A DNA stretch of 64,000 nt from Staphylococcus edaphicus (lineage in GTDB: Bacteria > Bacillota > Bacilli > Staphylococcales > Staphylococcaceae), in the NCBI RefSeq assembly GCF_002614725.1, contig NZ_MRZN01000004.1:1-64000 (forward strand). Direction: 5' to 3'. A program made the translations under genes and the position numbers. Every line of letters begins with the position of its first letter. Position 1 is the stretch's first letter. Under the pieces are notes generated by a model that made no database searches, had not been told where the DNA came from, and saw only the letters and a list, made by a program, of their open reading frames with translations. Of this stretch, positions 1 through 9,212 are shown piece after piece.

Positions 1-90
<90 letters not shown>

Positions 91-237
91 GAATTATGAT
101 GTTTGATTAGCTCATAAAATACTAATTTGTGTTATCTCTAACACTTGTTTTGAACCAACAATTTAATGTTGCGTTCGGAATTAACGTTGACATATTGCAA
201 TTCAGTTTTCAATGTTCATTTGAATAGTTGCTTTAAT
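91..237 (-). other. rRNA operon leader with boxA-like element
   Basis: This is the transcribed spacer between the proximal rrn promoter and 16S. The complement of 204-212 reads TTGAAAACT, a boxA-like antitermination signal. The complement of 129-144 forms a short hairpin (six-base arms GTGTTA/TAACAC around a GAGA loop), perhaps part of the processing stalk. No coding sequence is seen. Confidence 0.7.
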
Positions 238-267
238 ATCATACCATTTTTGTTAAACTTTTGTCAA
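238..267 (-). promoter_or_regulatory. rrn proximal promoter
   Basis: Minus-strand -35 TTGACA (262-267), 18-base spacer and -10 TATGAT (238-243). Strong match to the vegetative sigma-A consensus directly upstream of the 16S leader; transcription would start near 231. Confidence 0.75.
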
Positions 268-406
268 CAAAAATTTAGTATTTCTTAATGCATCTTTAAC
301 ACTACTTTAACAATATTAAATTATCATTTACATGATTTCAAGTATATTTTTTACACTTTTCATAACTTGTTTAAATAATGTTGTCGCCGTTTTTGACGAC
401 TTTTAA

Positions 407-435
407 ATAATATCAATTTCACAAAGGAAAGTCAA
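407..435 (-). promoter_or_regulatory. rrn distal promoter
   Basis: Minus-strand -35 TTGACT (430-435), 17-base spacer and -10 TATTAT (407-412). Together with the promoter at 238-267 it makes a tandem arrangement, as is usual for rRNA operons of Bacillales. Confidence 0.65.
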
Positions 436-533
436 TATTTATTTAAAATTTTTATAATTTCTTTCTCACTTAGTTAATAAGCAATTGTTTGTCACAAGAA
501 ACTATTCTATCATCTATTAAAAAAATTGCAATG

Positions 534-568
534 AAAAAACGGATAGAAATTAAAATAATTTCTATCCG
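534..568 (-). terminator. Rho-independent terminator of mrp
   Basis: A 13-bp inverted repeat at 540-552/556-568 is followed on the minus strand by a run of six T. It lies 15 bases past the mrp stop codon and separates mrp from the rRNA operon promoters. Confidence 0.85.
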
Positions 569-582
569 CTACCTATTAATGC

Positions 583-1647
583 TTATTTTGTTGTTTTATT
601 AATAATTTGCTGGGCCATTGATTGATATATTTCACCAAGACGATCATCTGGTTGATAGATTGATGGAGCAAAATCTTTTGGATTCCAAGATGGTTGTTCT
701 AACGGAAGATGTCCTAGTAAATCTGTTTGTAACTCTTCGGCAAGTTTTTCTCCACCACCAGTACCAAATACATATTCCTTATTTCCTGTTTCCTTACTTT
801 GGAAATAAGACATATTTTCAATCACACCTAAAATCGAATGTTCTGTATGTTTAGCCATTGCTCCTGCACGTGCTGCAACAAATGCCGCTGTTGGGTGTGG
901 TGTTGTAACAATGATTTCTTTACTTGAAGGTAGCATTGTATGTACATCTAATGCTATATCACCAGTGCCCGGTGGTAAATCTAAGATTAGATAATCTAAA
1001 TCCCCCCATCTTACTTCTACAAAGAAATTAGTTAACATTTTACCAAGCATTGGTCCTCTCCAAATAACTGGCGCATTCTCCTCTACAAAGAATGCCATGG
1101 AAATTACTTTAACACCATGACGCTCTACTGGAATAATTTCTTTCCCTTGCACACCTGGTTTTTCATCTATGCCCATCATATCTGGAACGCTGAAACCATA
1201 AATATCGGCATCAACTAATCCCACCTTTTTGCCTTCACGTGCTAATGATACTGCTAAGTTTACCGCAACTGTTGACTTACCAACGCCTCCCTTTCCGGAT
1301 GCGATAGCGATAAATTCAACAGGATTATCTTTTGAAAGCAAACCTTCTATCGTTTGATTTTCATTTTGAGCAGATCCACGATACTGTTCAACGACATCGC
1401 TAGGTAGCTCTTCGAATCTAATACCTACAGTATTAGCTCCATTTTCTTTTAATACTTCTACTATAGCCATTTGTAAGTCTAATTGTGGTTGACCACCTAA
1501 TTGAGCCATCGCTACTTTCACACTGATATGCTCTATTTCTTCTTTTATAGTAACTTCTACTATGCCATCTGTTTCCTTTAATGGTACATCTATTATTGGG
1601 TCTTTTAATTCTCCAACAAGCCCTTTAACTTGCTCTATCGTTAACAC
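583..1647 (-). CDS. mrp: Mrp/NBP35-type iron-sulfur carrier P-loop ATPase
   Basis: Predicted cytosolic Mrp/ApbC family protein, 354 aa, that binds and delivers Fe-S clusters. An N-terminal MIP18-like domain (about residues 1-95) precedes the deviant Walker A motif GKGGVGKST and the family motif ILDLPPGTGD. The GTG start at 1645-1647 is chosen because an AGAGGGGGA ribosome site lies six bases upstream; a longer ORF to 1677 has no such site. The CxxC pair used for cluster binding in many Mrp proteins is not obvious here, as in other staphylococcal versions. It stands alone, ending in its own terminator beside the rRNA operon. Often annotated as mrp or sufT-linked carrier; the family call is secure, the clients are not known from sequence. 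Confidence 0.9.
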   Translation of the reverse strand: MLTIEQVKGLVGELKDPIIDVPLKETDGIVEVTIKEEIEHISVKVAMAQLGGQPQLDLQMAIVEVLKENGANTVGIRFEELPSDVVEQYRGSAQNENQTIEGLLSKDNPVEFIAIASGKGGVGKSTVAVNLAVSLAREGKKVGLVDADIYGFSVPDMMGIDEKPGVQGKEIIPVERHGVKVISMAFFVEENAPVIWRGPMLGKMLTNFFVEVRWGDLDYLILDLPPGTGDIALDVHTMLPSSKEIIVTTPHPTAAFVAARAGAMAKHTEHSILGVIENMSYFQSKETGNKEYVFGTGGGEKLAEELQTDLLGHLPLEQPSWNPKDFAPSIYQPDDRLGEIYQSMAQQIINKTTK

Positions 1648-1747
1648 AAAGCGTCCCCCTCTTATTTTAAATATCATTTATATTCTAACAAATATAGTTA
1701 TAGTTTGCTTTAACTGCTTACACTAAGTATAAATTTAATTTACTTAA

Positions 1748-1800
1748 TAAAAAAGCAGTTAGCTCAATTTATTCATAAATCAGAATAATAGGCTAACCGC
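1748..1800 (-). terminator. Terminator downstream of the 152-aa membrane protein gene
   Basis: Inverted repeat 1755-1764/1791-1800; on the minus strand the stem pairs nine of ten bases (one G-U) and runs into six T residues. It ends the gene at 1890-2348. Confidence 0.7.
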
Positions 1801-1889
1801 AATTGACTTTAAACTACCCATTCGCATTACGTTTAATTCATAATATAAATAAATTATTGAACACTTTTACCATGTTGATTTATTAATAG

Positions 1890-2348
1890 CTATCTATTTT
1901 TTTGATTCAGATTTTTGCTATCGGGATAAAATATTTCTTTACATATGAATAAAAATCCAATAATTACCACGATTACCCAAAAGTCTATATTTATATAGGT
2001 ATAGTGTAAATGTACGATAAAATAAAATAACAATGTAGTTACTGAAAAAGTAATTAATTGAAAAGTAAGTCCTTGAAAATATGGATTTTCAGGTAATTTT
2101 TTTCTAAAATAGTCCATTAGATTTTCAACAATAAATAAATTGAAATAGCCTAAAACGATATAACTTCCATAATAAATCAAATTATCATAAAAATTTTTAT
2201 TATATCCAAAATAAGCAAGATGAAAATAAATCAAAATTCTACTCAATCCATATAAGCCAAAACCTAAAAATGTTAAAAAAATGGCTCCAGAAATAATAAA
2301 TACAGAAAGTACAATAAGCGTTGTTAATAAATACTTAAAATATTTCAT
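1890..2348 (-). CDS. Small integral membrane protein, unknown function
   Basis: 152 aa, very hydrophobic, with about four membrane segments (near residues 7-34, 56-77, 92-115 and 122-137) and a short polar C-terminus ending in Lys/Asn. A GGGAGGA ribosome site nine bases before the ATG supports the start. I do not recognise the family with confidence; the size and layout resemble YrvL-type regulatory membrane proteins of Bacillales, but this is only an impression. It is a single-gene unit between mrp and sdrM with its own terminator. Confidence 0.75.
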   Translation of the reverse strand: MKYFKYLLTTLIVLSVFIISGAIFLTFLGFGLYGLSRILIYFHLAYFGYNKNFYDNLIYYGSYIVLGYFNLFIVENLMDYFRKKLPENPYFQGLTFQLITFSVTTLLFYFIVHLHYTYINIDFWVIVVIIGFLFICKEIFYPDSKNLNQKNR

Positions 2349-2524
2349 TGCTTACTGTCCTCCCTTTCTAATTATTGATTCACTTTATAGTTAAAGATAA
2401 TCTTGCAATTTTTAGCGTGAATGAATGCATTTATATATTATCATTATAATGATGCACCACCAAATACATATCCAAATCTTATATTCAATTAAACTGTACA
2501 TTTGTTTAAACTTTTGAGCGATTC

Positions 2525-3862
2525 TTAGATTCGTCTATCCTGCTCCTTATACATAAGCGACCACAATATGATAAGCGTAATTAATATAACAAGACTCACT
2601 AAGATAATGTTATGAATATGTAAGCCGAAAATTGTGAACGAAAATGCATAAACATAGCCCATAATGGTTGATCCCATTGAATTACCTAAACTTTTTGTTA
2701 GTGTATATAATGACATCATACGTTTCATATTTTTTGGAGATGTTTCTTCTTGTGTTATGACACTATCTTTAGTATAAACTGTACCAAAACTAATCCCTGC
2801 TAACAATAAACTAAAAGCAATAAAAACTGGTGACTCTGTACCGATAAGCACCAAAATGCCACAAAGCATCAAACATGTAAACGCAAATAAATATAATGTT
2901 TTTCTAGTCATTGTAGCTTCCAATTTATCAAGATTAAAATTCAATACTAACCAAGCAAATGAAATTGGGAAAATAACAAATCCACTTTGCAAGGGTGATA
3001 AACCAACATCCTCTTGTAAATAAATCGGCATATATAAGTTGTATCCCATAAGTATAATGGCATAAGCAAAATCAGTAAAAAATATTAATACAATCATTTT
3101 ATTAAACTCTTTTACAGGAATAAACGGTGTTTTTATTGTCTTTTCATTCCTATATAATATAATGCCAACAATTAATGCTAATATGATTGAAATCACATTC
3201 AAGTATATATTCGAGGTGTACATTACTGCAAAAATCAAAAAGAATACAAAAATATAAAATAAAGATAGGCCCCTCACATCTAATTTAGATGTTGCTGATG
3301 AACTTTCATTTTCAAAATGAAATGTAATAATCACAAGTAACATCGCGAAAATTGCAATAGGTATATTCACGAAAAATAACCAATGCCACGTAGCAAACTC
3401 CAAAATACCACCACCCAAAACTGGGCCTATGATACTTGATATGCCCCATACACTGCCAACAATACCCATAACCTTATAACGTAATGGAATCTCAAACGCA
3501 AGTTTCGGGACAATTTGACTTAATGCCATCATGACACCGGCACCTAAACCTTGTACAAAACGGGATAGAATTAAGATAGTATACGTACTACTTAGTCCTG
3601 AAAACAGACTACCTAAAGTAAACAGTAAAAGTCCAAATAGTGTAATATATATTATTTTGGTACGATCTAACAATTCACCAACGATAGGATTCGCTATAAC
3701 TATTGCAGTAAAATATACTGCAAATATTAATGAGATAGATGAAGTTACATTTAAATCACTTTTTATAGTTGGCAAAGCCAAAGAGACAATTGAGGTTTCT
3801 ATCGCTGACATAAACATAATTAATATCAACGCAATCATAATTCCTAATGATCTTATATTCAT
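2525..3862 (-). CDS. sdrM: Multidrug efflux MFS transporter, DHA2 (14-TM) family, SdrM-like
   Basis: 445-aa membrane protein of the drug:H+ antiporter-2 family. The first helix carries ETSIVSLALPTI, the family's D1 motif, and the fifth-helix antiporter motif C appears as GPVLGGG; hydrophobic segments continue through the whole length, in line with 14 helices. S. aureus SdrM, known to export norfloxacin, acriflavine and ethidium, sits in the same position between mrp and the hlyIII gene, which is why I use this name. RBS AGGAAG precedes the ATG. No adjacent regulator gene is seen. Substrates in this organism are inferred from the homolog only. Confidence 0.8.
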   Translation of the reverse strand: MNIRSLGIMIALILIMFMSAIETSIVSLALPTIKSDLNVTSSISLIFAVYFTAIVIANPIVGELLDRTKIIYITLFGLLLFTLGSLFSGLSSTYTILILSRFVQGLGAGVMMALSQIVPKLAFEIPLRYKVMGIVGSVWGISSIIGPVLGGGILEFATWHWLFFVNIPIAIFAMLLVIITFHFENESSSATSKLDVRGLSLFYIFVFFLIFAVMYTSNIYLNVISIILALIVGIILYRNEKTIKTPFIPVKEFNKMIVLIFFTDFAYAIILMGYNLYMPIYLQEDVGLSPLQSGFVIFPISFAWLVLNFNLDKLEATMTRKTLYLFAFTCLMLCGILVLIGTESPVFIAFSLLLAGISFGTVYTKDSVITQEETSPKNMKRMMSLYTLTKSLGNSMGSTIMGYVYAFSFTIFGLHIHNIILVSLVILITLIILWSLMYKEQDRRI

Positions 3863-3988
3863 ATATTACTTCCTAACCCTTAAAATTTCTTACCATATCA
3901 TTACTACTTAATCATGATTTATTTATAAGTTCAATATATTTATTTAGAAATTTCTTTTCACTCATACACATACAATTCATCGTTCATT

Positions 3989-4033
3989 AAAAAATGCTGC
4001 TAACAACATCAATAGACATTGTTAACAGCATTT
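3989..4033 (-). terminator. Terminator of the hlyIII transcript
   Basis: 15-bp inverted repeat 3992-4006/4019-4033 with one G-U pair, followed on the minus strand by a T run. It begins a few bases past the hlyIII stop codon. Confidence 0.85.
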
Positions 4034-4039
4034 ACCATG

Positions 4040-4723
4040 TTACATAAAATATATAATTGCTACAAAATGAAATACTGATGCAACAACAATAAAAAAATGC
4101 CATATCATGTGGAAATACGGATGGTCTTTTTGTGCATAAAACCAAGCACCTACTGTATAGGCTATACCACCAAACAGTATAAATAGCATAAATAATAATG
4201 ATGAATCAAAAATGATTGTTGGTAAAAAAAGCACACCAATCCATCCCATTACTAAATACATAATTAAACTTAACTTATGATTAACATTTTTTGCCAACGA
4301 TTTATACAAAATGCCCCATATCGTGATGCCCCATAAGACTACCATGGATGACCAACCAATCCAACCACCCACTAATGTTAAACAAATTGGTGTATAGGTT
4401 CCTGCAATAGCCACATATATCATACCGTGATCTATGATTCTCAGTATATATTTATGTGCCGATTGGTTAGGCATTGCGTGGTATACCGTTGATGATATAA
4501 ACATTAAAAAAATACTTATGACATAAAGTGATACACTAAATGCACCTAACACGCCGTAATCAAGAAAACTATGTATCGCTGCATAAGGCAACGCACATAA
4601 CGCTATAAAAGCAGCTATACCATGGGAGACTGAATTACCTATTTCTTCCCCAAAAGTTAAAGGCATAATGTCTTTAAATGTTTTAACTACTTTATTATCT
4701 TCAGCTTCTACTGAATGAGACAT
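4040..4723 (-). CDS. Hemolysin III family (PAQR-like) membrane protein
   Basis: 227-aa protein with about seven membrane segments. The family hallmark GEEIGNSVSHG near residue 25 and the helix AIAGTYTPICL with conserved His residues (including the C-terminal WHFFIVVASVFHF segment) mark it as HlyIII/YqfA, the bacterial branch of the PAQR superfamily, thought to be zinc-dependent membrane hydrolases rather than true toxins. It is 16 bases downstream of the pyrophosphorylase-like gene on the same strand, so the two probably form an operon closed by the terminator at 3989-4033. RBS AGAAGGTAGG supports the ATG. Confidence 0.9.
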   Translation of the reverse strand: MSHSVEAEDNKVVKTFKDIMPLTFGEEIGNSVSHGIAAFIALCALPYAAIHSFLDYGVLGAFSVSLYVISIFLMFISSTVYHAMPNQSAHKYILRIIDHGMIYVAIAGTYTPICLTLVGGWIGWSSMVVLWGITIWGILYKSLAKNVNHKLSLIMYLVMGWIGVLFLPTIIFDSSLLFMLFILFGGIAYTVGAWFYAQKDHPYFHMIWHFFIVVASVFHFVAIIYFM

Positions 4724-4739
4724 GCATGTAACCTACCTT

Positions 4740-5927
4740 CTATATCAAATTCATGCGTTTTAAATCCGCCGTCGCTGTTTCCACACTATCTTTACCTTCC
4801 TTATTCTTAAGAGGCGAAAACTCTTCATCCCTTGGTACTTGCAAAGTTAGGAAACTATGCGCATATTGGAAAATATCAAAATAAAAAAGTTCAAATTTTA
4901 AAGTTGGAAGTTCAATAACTCCAAAATCTTCATCTAATTGTTTTAAATTTTTGATCGCTAAATGATAAGGCAATTCATTATCCACGACATTATTAATAAA
5001 AGTAACTTTAAATGAATGAATACCAATATTCGCATTATTAAACTCATTAGCAACTTCTGGATCTAATTCCGAATATTCCAAAACTGTATCTTTTTGATTA
5101 GCATTCACTAGTCTGCCAACACTTTCTCCATCTTTAGGCTGTATAGATTTAGTAGTTATATCCATACTGTTTTGGAAGGTATAGCCAGCAAATAATGGAT
5201 CCAAGACTTTAACTAGTACATTATCAATATTATTTAAGAAAATATACTCGACACCATTTTCCATCATTTCATTTAAATAACCCGCTTTTTCTAATGATTT
5301 AAAAACACCACCATTACCATTAGGTGTTTCAAGAATATTGCTATCCACATCTAATACTAATTTACCATCTTCAGATAAAGCGACAATGTTATCTTGTACA
5401 AAGAAATGTACATGTTGTCTATCATATCCAAAGTAATTTTTAGATTCAAAATACAGTTGTGTTTCCTTATCATTTACCTTGCTTGTCATAATATACCAGT
5501 CTACAAATTGGCCAGTTCGTTCTTTTAATGCAAGTAATTGTTTCGCTTGAATTTCAAACAAACTCGTATCTTCTATTTCAAACGAACCTTTCGGTCCTTT
5601 GTATCCTAACCTTGTTCCTTGTCCGCCAGCCATTAATAAGACTGCAAATTTGCCTTGTTTAATCGCATCAAGACCAATTTTCTCATACTGTTCAATTTCA
5701 TCCGTTGAAAATTCATTTTTAATATCATATTTTACTTCATTAATAGAAGAAACGTCATCAATGACGCTTTTATTCACGTATAAATCGTTATACATACGTT
5801 TAATATCTGCTAAATTTAATGCATCAAGTTTTTCAGATAATTGTTCTTTTTCATTTGAACTCATTAATTTTTCAAACTCAATAAGATGTTCTTGATTAAA
5901 CTTTTCTAACGCTTTCTTATCTAGCAT
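4740..5927 (-). CDS. UDPGP-type nucleotidyltransferase (UDP-sugar pyrophosphorylase-like)
   Basis: 395 aa. The motif [18 protein letters not shown] (about residues 97-114) is the nucleotide-binding signature of type-I UDP-sugar pyrophosphorylases (UDP-GlcNAc/UDP-Gal/UDP-Glc class), and GNGGVF and NVDN-like segments further on fit sugar-phosphate binding. The reaction would be UTP plus a sugar 1-phosphate giving UDP-sugar; the sugar cannot be read from the sequence. It differs from the GlmU and GtaB families that supply UDP-GlcNAc and UDP-glucose in staphylococci. Start supported by AAGGAG eight bases before the ATG. First gene of a likely two-gene operon with hlyIII. Confidence 0.82.
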   Translation of the reverse strand: MLDKKALEKFNQEHLIEFEKLMSSNEKEQLSEKLDALNLADIKRMYNDLYVNKSVIDDVSSINEVKYDIKNEFSTDEIEQYEKIGLDAIKQGKFAVLLMAGGQGTRLGYKGPKGSFEIEDTSLFEIQAKQLLALKERTGQFVDWYIMTSKVNDKETQLYFESKNYFGYDRQHVHFFVQDNIVALSEDGKLVLDVDSNILETPNGNGGVFKSLEKAGYLNEMMENGVEYIFLNNIDNVLVKVLDPLFAGYTFQNSMDITTKSIQPKDGESVGRLVNANQKDTVLEYSELDPEVANEFNNANIGIHSFKVTFINNVVDNELPYHLAIKNLKQLDEDFGVIELPTLKFELFYFDIFQYAHSFLTLQVPRDEEFSPLKNKEGKDSVETATADLKRMNLI

Positions 5928-6042
5928 GCTCTCTCTCCTTAATATCCAATAAATTAGATAAATTTTATATCTTATTTATACTTTGGATATATAATTTCAC
6001 TATATGTACTCTATATTATTATGATTCTTAGCACAACCATAA

Positions 6043-6546
6043 TTATAACCAATTCATCAATAGGTTGTTAAAAAATGGTTGGAAAACAACATAAATTGCA
6101 CCAATCGCCAATGCACTAGCCAATGACAAATCTACTAGTCCACCCGTCTTAAATACCAACGGAAATCTCACACTCAATGGTATCGGGTAAAATAACTTAA
6201 CACCTCTTGGCGTTAACATATCTAGTATAACATGCGAGAGCAAACCTAGAATAATTGTAGTCAAATAGTATATTGGTGCTTGTATGATGTAAAGTAAACA
6301 TACGATAATTACAATAAATAGCAATGAATGTGTAAATGTTCTGTGTCCAAATATCATTCTAATAAAAAAACTAATTAGTTTAAATCGGCTTCCAATTTTA
6401 CTTTGTGTATGACAAATATCAGGTATTAAACTTGAAATGATTGCAAGTGTAATAACCGTAACTGATGTAAACAAATCTGTATGAAAATATTCTATAGTTA
6501 AAGCTCCGACTAATAAGCCGCACGACGCATGTGTTTTACCTGTCAT
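6043..6546 (-). CDS. YdjM-family membrane-bound metal-dependent hydrolase
   Basis: 167 aa with four or five membrane segments. Family residues are present: an early His after the start (MTGKTHASCG), SLIPDICH with conserved Asp/His, GHRTFTHS, and LSHVILDMLTPRG. These motifs define the LexA-regulated YdjM/DUF457 family, named putative metal-dependent hydrolases; the activity is unproven. The ATG at 6544-6546 is chosen over a GTG two codons upstream because AAGGAG then sits at normal spacing. No terminator was seen before the next gene to the left. Confidence 0.82.
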   Translation of the reverse strand: MTGKTHASCGLLVGALTIEYFHTDLFTSVTVITLAIISSLIPDICHTQSKIGSRFKLISFFIRMIFGHRTFTHSLLFIVIIVCLLYIIQAPIYYLTTIILGLLSHVILDMLTPRGVKLFYPIPLSVRFPLVFKTGGLVDLSLASALAIGAIYVVFQPFFNNLLMNWL

Positions 6547-6657
6547 TTTCACTTCTCCTTATCACTATTATTTTATCATATTCACATTAACAACGCGAAC
6601 GTACTTTCGTATTTTTCTATGAGTATAACCTATTTTTAAAAAGTATCACACAATGAC

Positions 6658-6686
6658 TTGAAACCGTTTGCAATATATTGTATGAT
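6658..6686 (+). promoter_or_regulatory. Promoter of the UPF0457 gene
   Basis: TTGAAA (6658-6663), 17-base spacer, TATGAT (6681-6686), then an RBS AAAGGATG and the ATG at 6722. A close fit to the vegetative consensus. Confidence 0.65.
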
Positions 6687-6721
6687 GTAGTTACAAATTA
6701 TTTAAAGGATGTGTTCACGTA

Positions 6722-6982
6722 ATGGCAATGACAGTAAAAAAAGATAACAATGAAGTAAGAATTCAATGGAGAGTTGCAGATATTAAAATACCAACAAGTG
6801 ATATTAAGAATATTTCACAAGATCAAAATATCCATGAGGTACCAAAACTTGATAGAGATAAAGTTTCAAGAATAGGTTCTACATTCGGTAAAACAAACCG
6901 TGTTATTATCGATACTGATGACCATGAATACATTATTTATACTCAAAATGATCAAAAAGTCTATAATGAAGTTACTAAGTAA
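6722..6982 (+). CDS. UPF0457 (YnzG/SunI-like) small protein
   Basis: 86 aa, soluble, beta-rich. It looks like the UPF0457 family, which includes B. subtilis YnzG and the sublancin immunity protein SunI; family members carry a bacterial PH-like fold. SunI has an N-terminal membrane anchor, which is absent here, so an immunity role should not be assumed. It is a monocistronic gene with its own promoter at 6658 and terminator at 7019-7060. Confidence 0.75.
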   Translation: MAMTVKKDNNEVRIQWRVADIKIPTSDIKNISQDQNIHEVPKLDRDKVSRIGSTFGKTNRVIIDTDDHEYIIYTQNDQKVYNEVTK

Positions 6983-7018
6983 TCATTCAAATTACGATAA
7001 CTATCTATTGATATAAAT

Positions 7019-7060
7019 GCGCTATTGAAAGTTAAATTAACTTTCAGTAGCGCTTTTTTT
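7019..7060 (+). terminator. Terminator of the UPF0457 gene
   Basis: 16-bp inverted repeat 7019-7034/7038-7053 (one G-U) with a three-base loop and seven T residues following. Confidence 0.92.
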
Positions 7061-7210
7061 CGATGTTTCCTTTATTTGATATATAGTATTACTAACTTAA
7101 ATCGTAATTATGGTAGTTAGACAAATCTTCTAATTAATAAGTATTCTCAATTATTTTCTAGACTTAACCATGATATACTAGATTTATACTTATGAAAGAA
7201 GGTGTACATC

Positions 7211-7522
7211 ATGTACGTTGTTACAAATAGAATAGATGTAAAAAAAGGATTTGCAGAAAAAATGGCGCCCAAATTTACACAAGGTGGCAAAATCCAAGAA
7301 TTAAAAGGCTTTCAAAAAGTAGAGGTATGGCTTATAGATAACAAAGAAGATTATGATCAAATGTATATAAATACTTGGTGGGATACCAAAGAGGACTTTA
7401 ATGGTTGGCTAAAGAGTGATGCTTTTAAAGAAGCCCATGAAGGAAAATCAACAACTGAAAATGAGGATTCTCCTATTTTAGGCAATAAAGTTGTTAAAGC
7501 AAATGTAATTTCTAAACTCTAA
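7211..7522 (+). CDS. IsdG-like antibiotic-biosynthesis monooxygenase (ABM) domain protein
   Basis: 103 aa, a single ABM ferredoxin-like fold as in the heme-degrading enzymes IsdG and IsdI, which are of almost the same length. Residues Asn6, Trp66 and His76 line up with the IsdG triad Asn7-Trp67-His77, within the shared segment GWLKSDAFKEAH. IsdG-type enzymes ruffle heme and open it to release iron. The start at 7211 is chosen because AGAAGG lies eight bases before it; an in-frame GTG at 7202 overlaps that site. An extended -10 (TGATATACT, 7171-7179) lies upstream, but I see no Fur box, unlike isd genes. Sequence identity to IsdG looks moderate, so heme cleavage is inferred. Confidence 0.75.
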   Translation: MYVVTNRIDVKKGFAEKMAPKFTQGGKIQELKGFQKVEVWLIDNKEDYDQMYINTWWDTKEDFNGWLKSDAFKEAHEGKSTTENEDSPILGNKVVKANVISKL

Positions 7523-7560
7523 CCATTAATTTAGTTAAACTCATGCCATTATTTATTTCA

Positions 7561-7614
7561 ATAGCATAAAAGGAGCAACGACTCATTATGTGTCGCTGCT
7601 CCTTTTTATGCTAT
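7561..7614. terminator. Bidirectional terminator between the IsdG-like gene and yjiH
   Basis: Long inverted repeat, about 20 bp per arm (7563-7582 with 7592-7612), with T/A runs on both sides. It serves the convergent genes on either side. Confidence 0.8.
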
Positions 7615-7630
7615 TTGCTTTTTAACGACC

Positions 7631-9004
7631 TTAGTTAAAATATAAATGTGCCATTAATGAAATAATTGGTAAGGCAATGATTGTTCTAATTAAGAAAATA
7701 ATGAAAAGTTTAAAAATGTTCACCGGTATCTTAGAACCTAAAATCACACCGCCTACTTCCGATAGGTAAATTAACTGAGTGATACTCAAGGCACCAACTA
7801 CAAATAGTGTTACGTCATTCCCTACACCTTCAATTAAAATAGAAGGTAAGAACATATCAGCAAAGCCAATTAGCACTGTTTCAGATGCTTGTACTGCTTC
7901 TGGAATTTGCAATAACTCTAGATAAGGTACGAATGGTTTACCAATAATTGCAAATAGCGGTGTATAGGTTGCAATTATTGTTGCCAATGTACCCACACTC
8001 ATAACAACAGGTAAAATGACAAACCACATATCAATAACCGTTTTAAAACCAGATTTAAAAAATAATTTAAAGCCTGGTGCTTTAATTCCTGTTTCCGTGG
8101 CCATATCAAATCCATGTCCAAGCGCAGTTTTATTTTCAGGTAACTTTTCAGTTCTCATATCTTCAGAAACCTCTTTAGCATACTCATCTTTAATAGATTT
8201 GAGTGGCCAAATTCTCGGTAATATAAATGCACACACTAAACATGAGATAATAACCGTTAAATAAAAATAGAAGAAATGATTTTGCATGTGTACTGTATCA
8301 GCTACTACAATTGCAAATGTTAGTGATACAACACTGAATGTAGTTGCAATCACAGTTGCTTCACGTCTCGAATAAAAGCCCTCTTCATATTGTCTACTTG
8401 TAATTAATACACCTACCGTGCCATCCCCGATAAATGATGCTAAATTATCAACGGTTGATCGACCCGGTAATGTGAATAATGGCCTCATTATCGGTCTAAA
8501 TACTGGGCCTAACAATTCTAACAAACCATATTCCATAAGTAATGGTAAAAATAATGCAGCAAAGAAAAATACTGTAACCAAGGTTGGTAATAAGCTTTCA
8601 AATACAAGTCCACCTGTATCTGCAGAATAAATTACCTTAGTCCCAATTTTCAAATATGTAATCCACACAAAAACGACTGCTAATATTCTTAAAAATAACC
8701 ATACAAATTTAACATTAAATGCATTATACATTAATCCATCTGGCGCTAGTTTATTTTTAAATACAGTAGAACATAGTATTGATAAAATACCTGAAATCGT
8801 AATAATGATCACAATAACCAAAGGCATTGCATTTCCAATCATATCTTTTAAAAGTCCTGCCAAAAATGCTACAGGTAATGTTGTTTGCTTTTCGCCATCT
8901 TCAGTCACAGTGATTGGTATCAAGAATAAAATTATTCCAAATAAAGACATGATAATAAATTTAAGTCTACCGCGTATAATCTGCGCTTTACTATATTGAT
9001 TCAC
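7631..9004 (-). CDS. YjiH family membrane transporter (nucleoside-recognition/Gate domains)
   Basis: 457 aa with around ten membrane segments in two halves, each with a Gate (nucleoside recognition) domain; glycine-rich FIGDGTVGVLITS and EVGGVILGSKIP are typical. YjiH proteins are uncharacterised permeases distantly related to nucleoside transporters and SpmA/B; the substrate is unknown. The GTG at 9002-9004 is preferred because AGGGGTG is six bases upstream; a longer frame to 9040 lacks a site. It is monocistronic and convergent with the IsdG-like gene. Confidence 0.78.
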   Translation of the reverse strand: MNQYSKAQIIRGRLKFIIMSLFGIILFLIPITVTEDGEKQTTLPVAFLAGLLKDMIGNAMPLVIVIIITISGILSILCSTVFKNKLAPDGLMYNAFNVKFVWLFLRILAVVFVWITYLKIGTKVIYSADTGGLVFESLLPTLVTVFFFAALFLPLLMEYGLLELLGPVFRPIMRPLFTLPGRSTVDNLASFIGDGTVGVLITSRQYEEGFYSRREATVIATTFSVVSLTFAIVVADTVHMQNHFFYFYLTVIISCLVCAFILPRIWPLKSIKDEYAKEVSEDMRTEKLPENKTALGHGFDMATETGIKAPGFKLFFKSGFKTVIDMWFVILPVVMSVGTLATIIATYTPLFAIIGKPFVPYLELLQIPEAVQASETVLIGFADMFLPSILIEGVGNDVTLFVVGALSITQLIYLSEVGGVILGSKIPVNIFKLFIIFLIRTIIALPIISLMAHLYFN

Positions 9005-9122
9005 TCTATTCACCCCTATGGTGTTTAATTTAATGTACATTTTAAAAAAACAACAGCTATAATTATAACCTATTATGTATAAATATGTAAATTGGTAATT
9101 TGTGTCTTTTTATTGTTATTTT

Positions 9123-9168
9123 AAAAAAGTAGAATCAATTCTATTGTGCATAGAATTAATTCTACTTT
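9123..9168 (-). terminator. Terminator of htsABC
   Basis: Inverted repeat at about 9128-9166 (AGTAGAAT...ATTCTACT arms with one mismatch). On the minus strand it runs into TTTTTTAAAA. Located about 45 bases past the htsC stop codon. Confidence 0.8.
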
Positions 9169-9212
9169 ATATGAATGCGTTTACTTTTGCAATTTTAATC
9201 ATAATTCCTTGA

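Noticed and set aside
187-215. Plus-strand TTGACA at 187-192 as a promoter reading away from the rRNA operon
   Set aside because: No -10 hexamer at a 16-18 base distance; it lies within the rrn leader and is probably chance.
618-854. 78-aa plus-strand open frame inside mrp
   Set aside because: Antisense frame of a well-supported gene, with no ribosome site or family resemblance.
4040-4723. Hemolysin III as a toxin
   Set aside because: HlyIII/PAQR-type proteins are multi-helix membrane proteins; the name is historical and no secreted toxin features are present.
6722-6982. Bacteriocin immunity gene (SunI) suggesting a nearby bacteriocin cluster
   Set aside because: The protein lacks the membrane anchor of SunI and there are no bacteriocin or modification genes nearby; the general UPF0457 housekeeping paralog is more likely.
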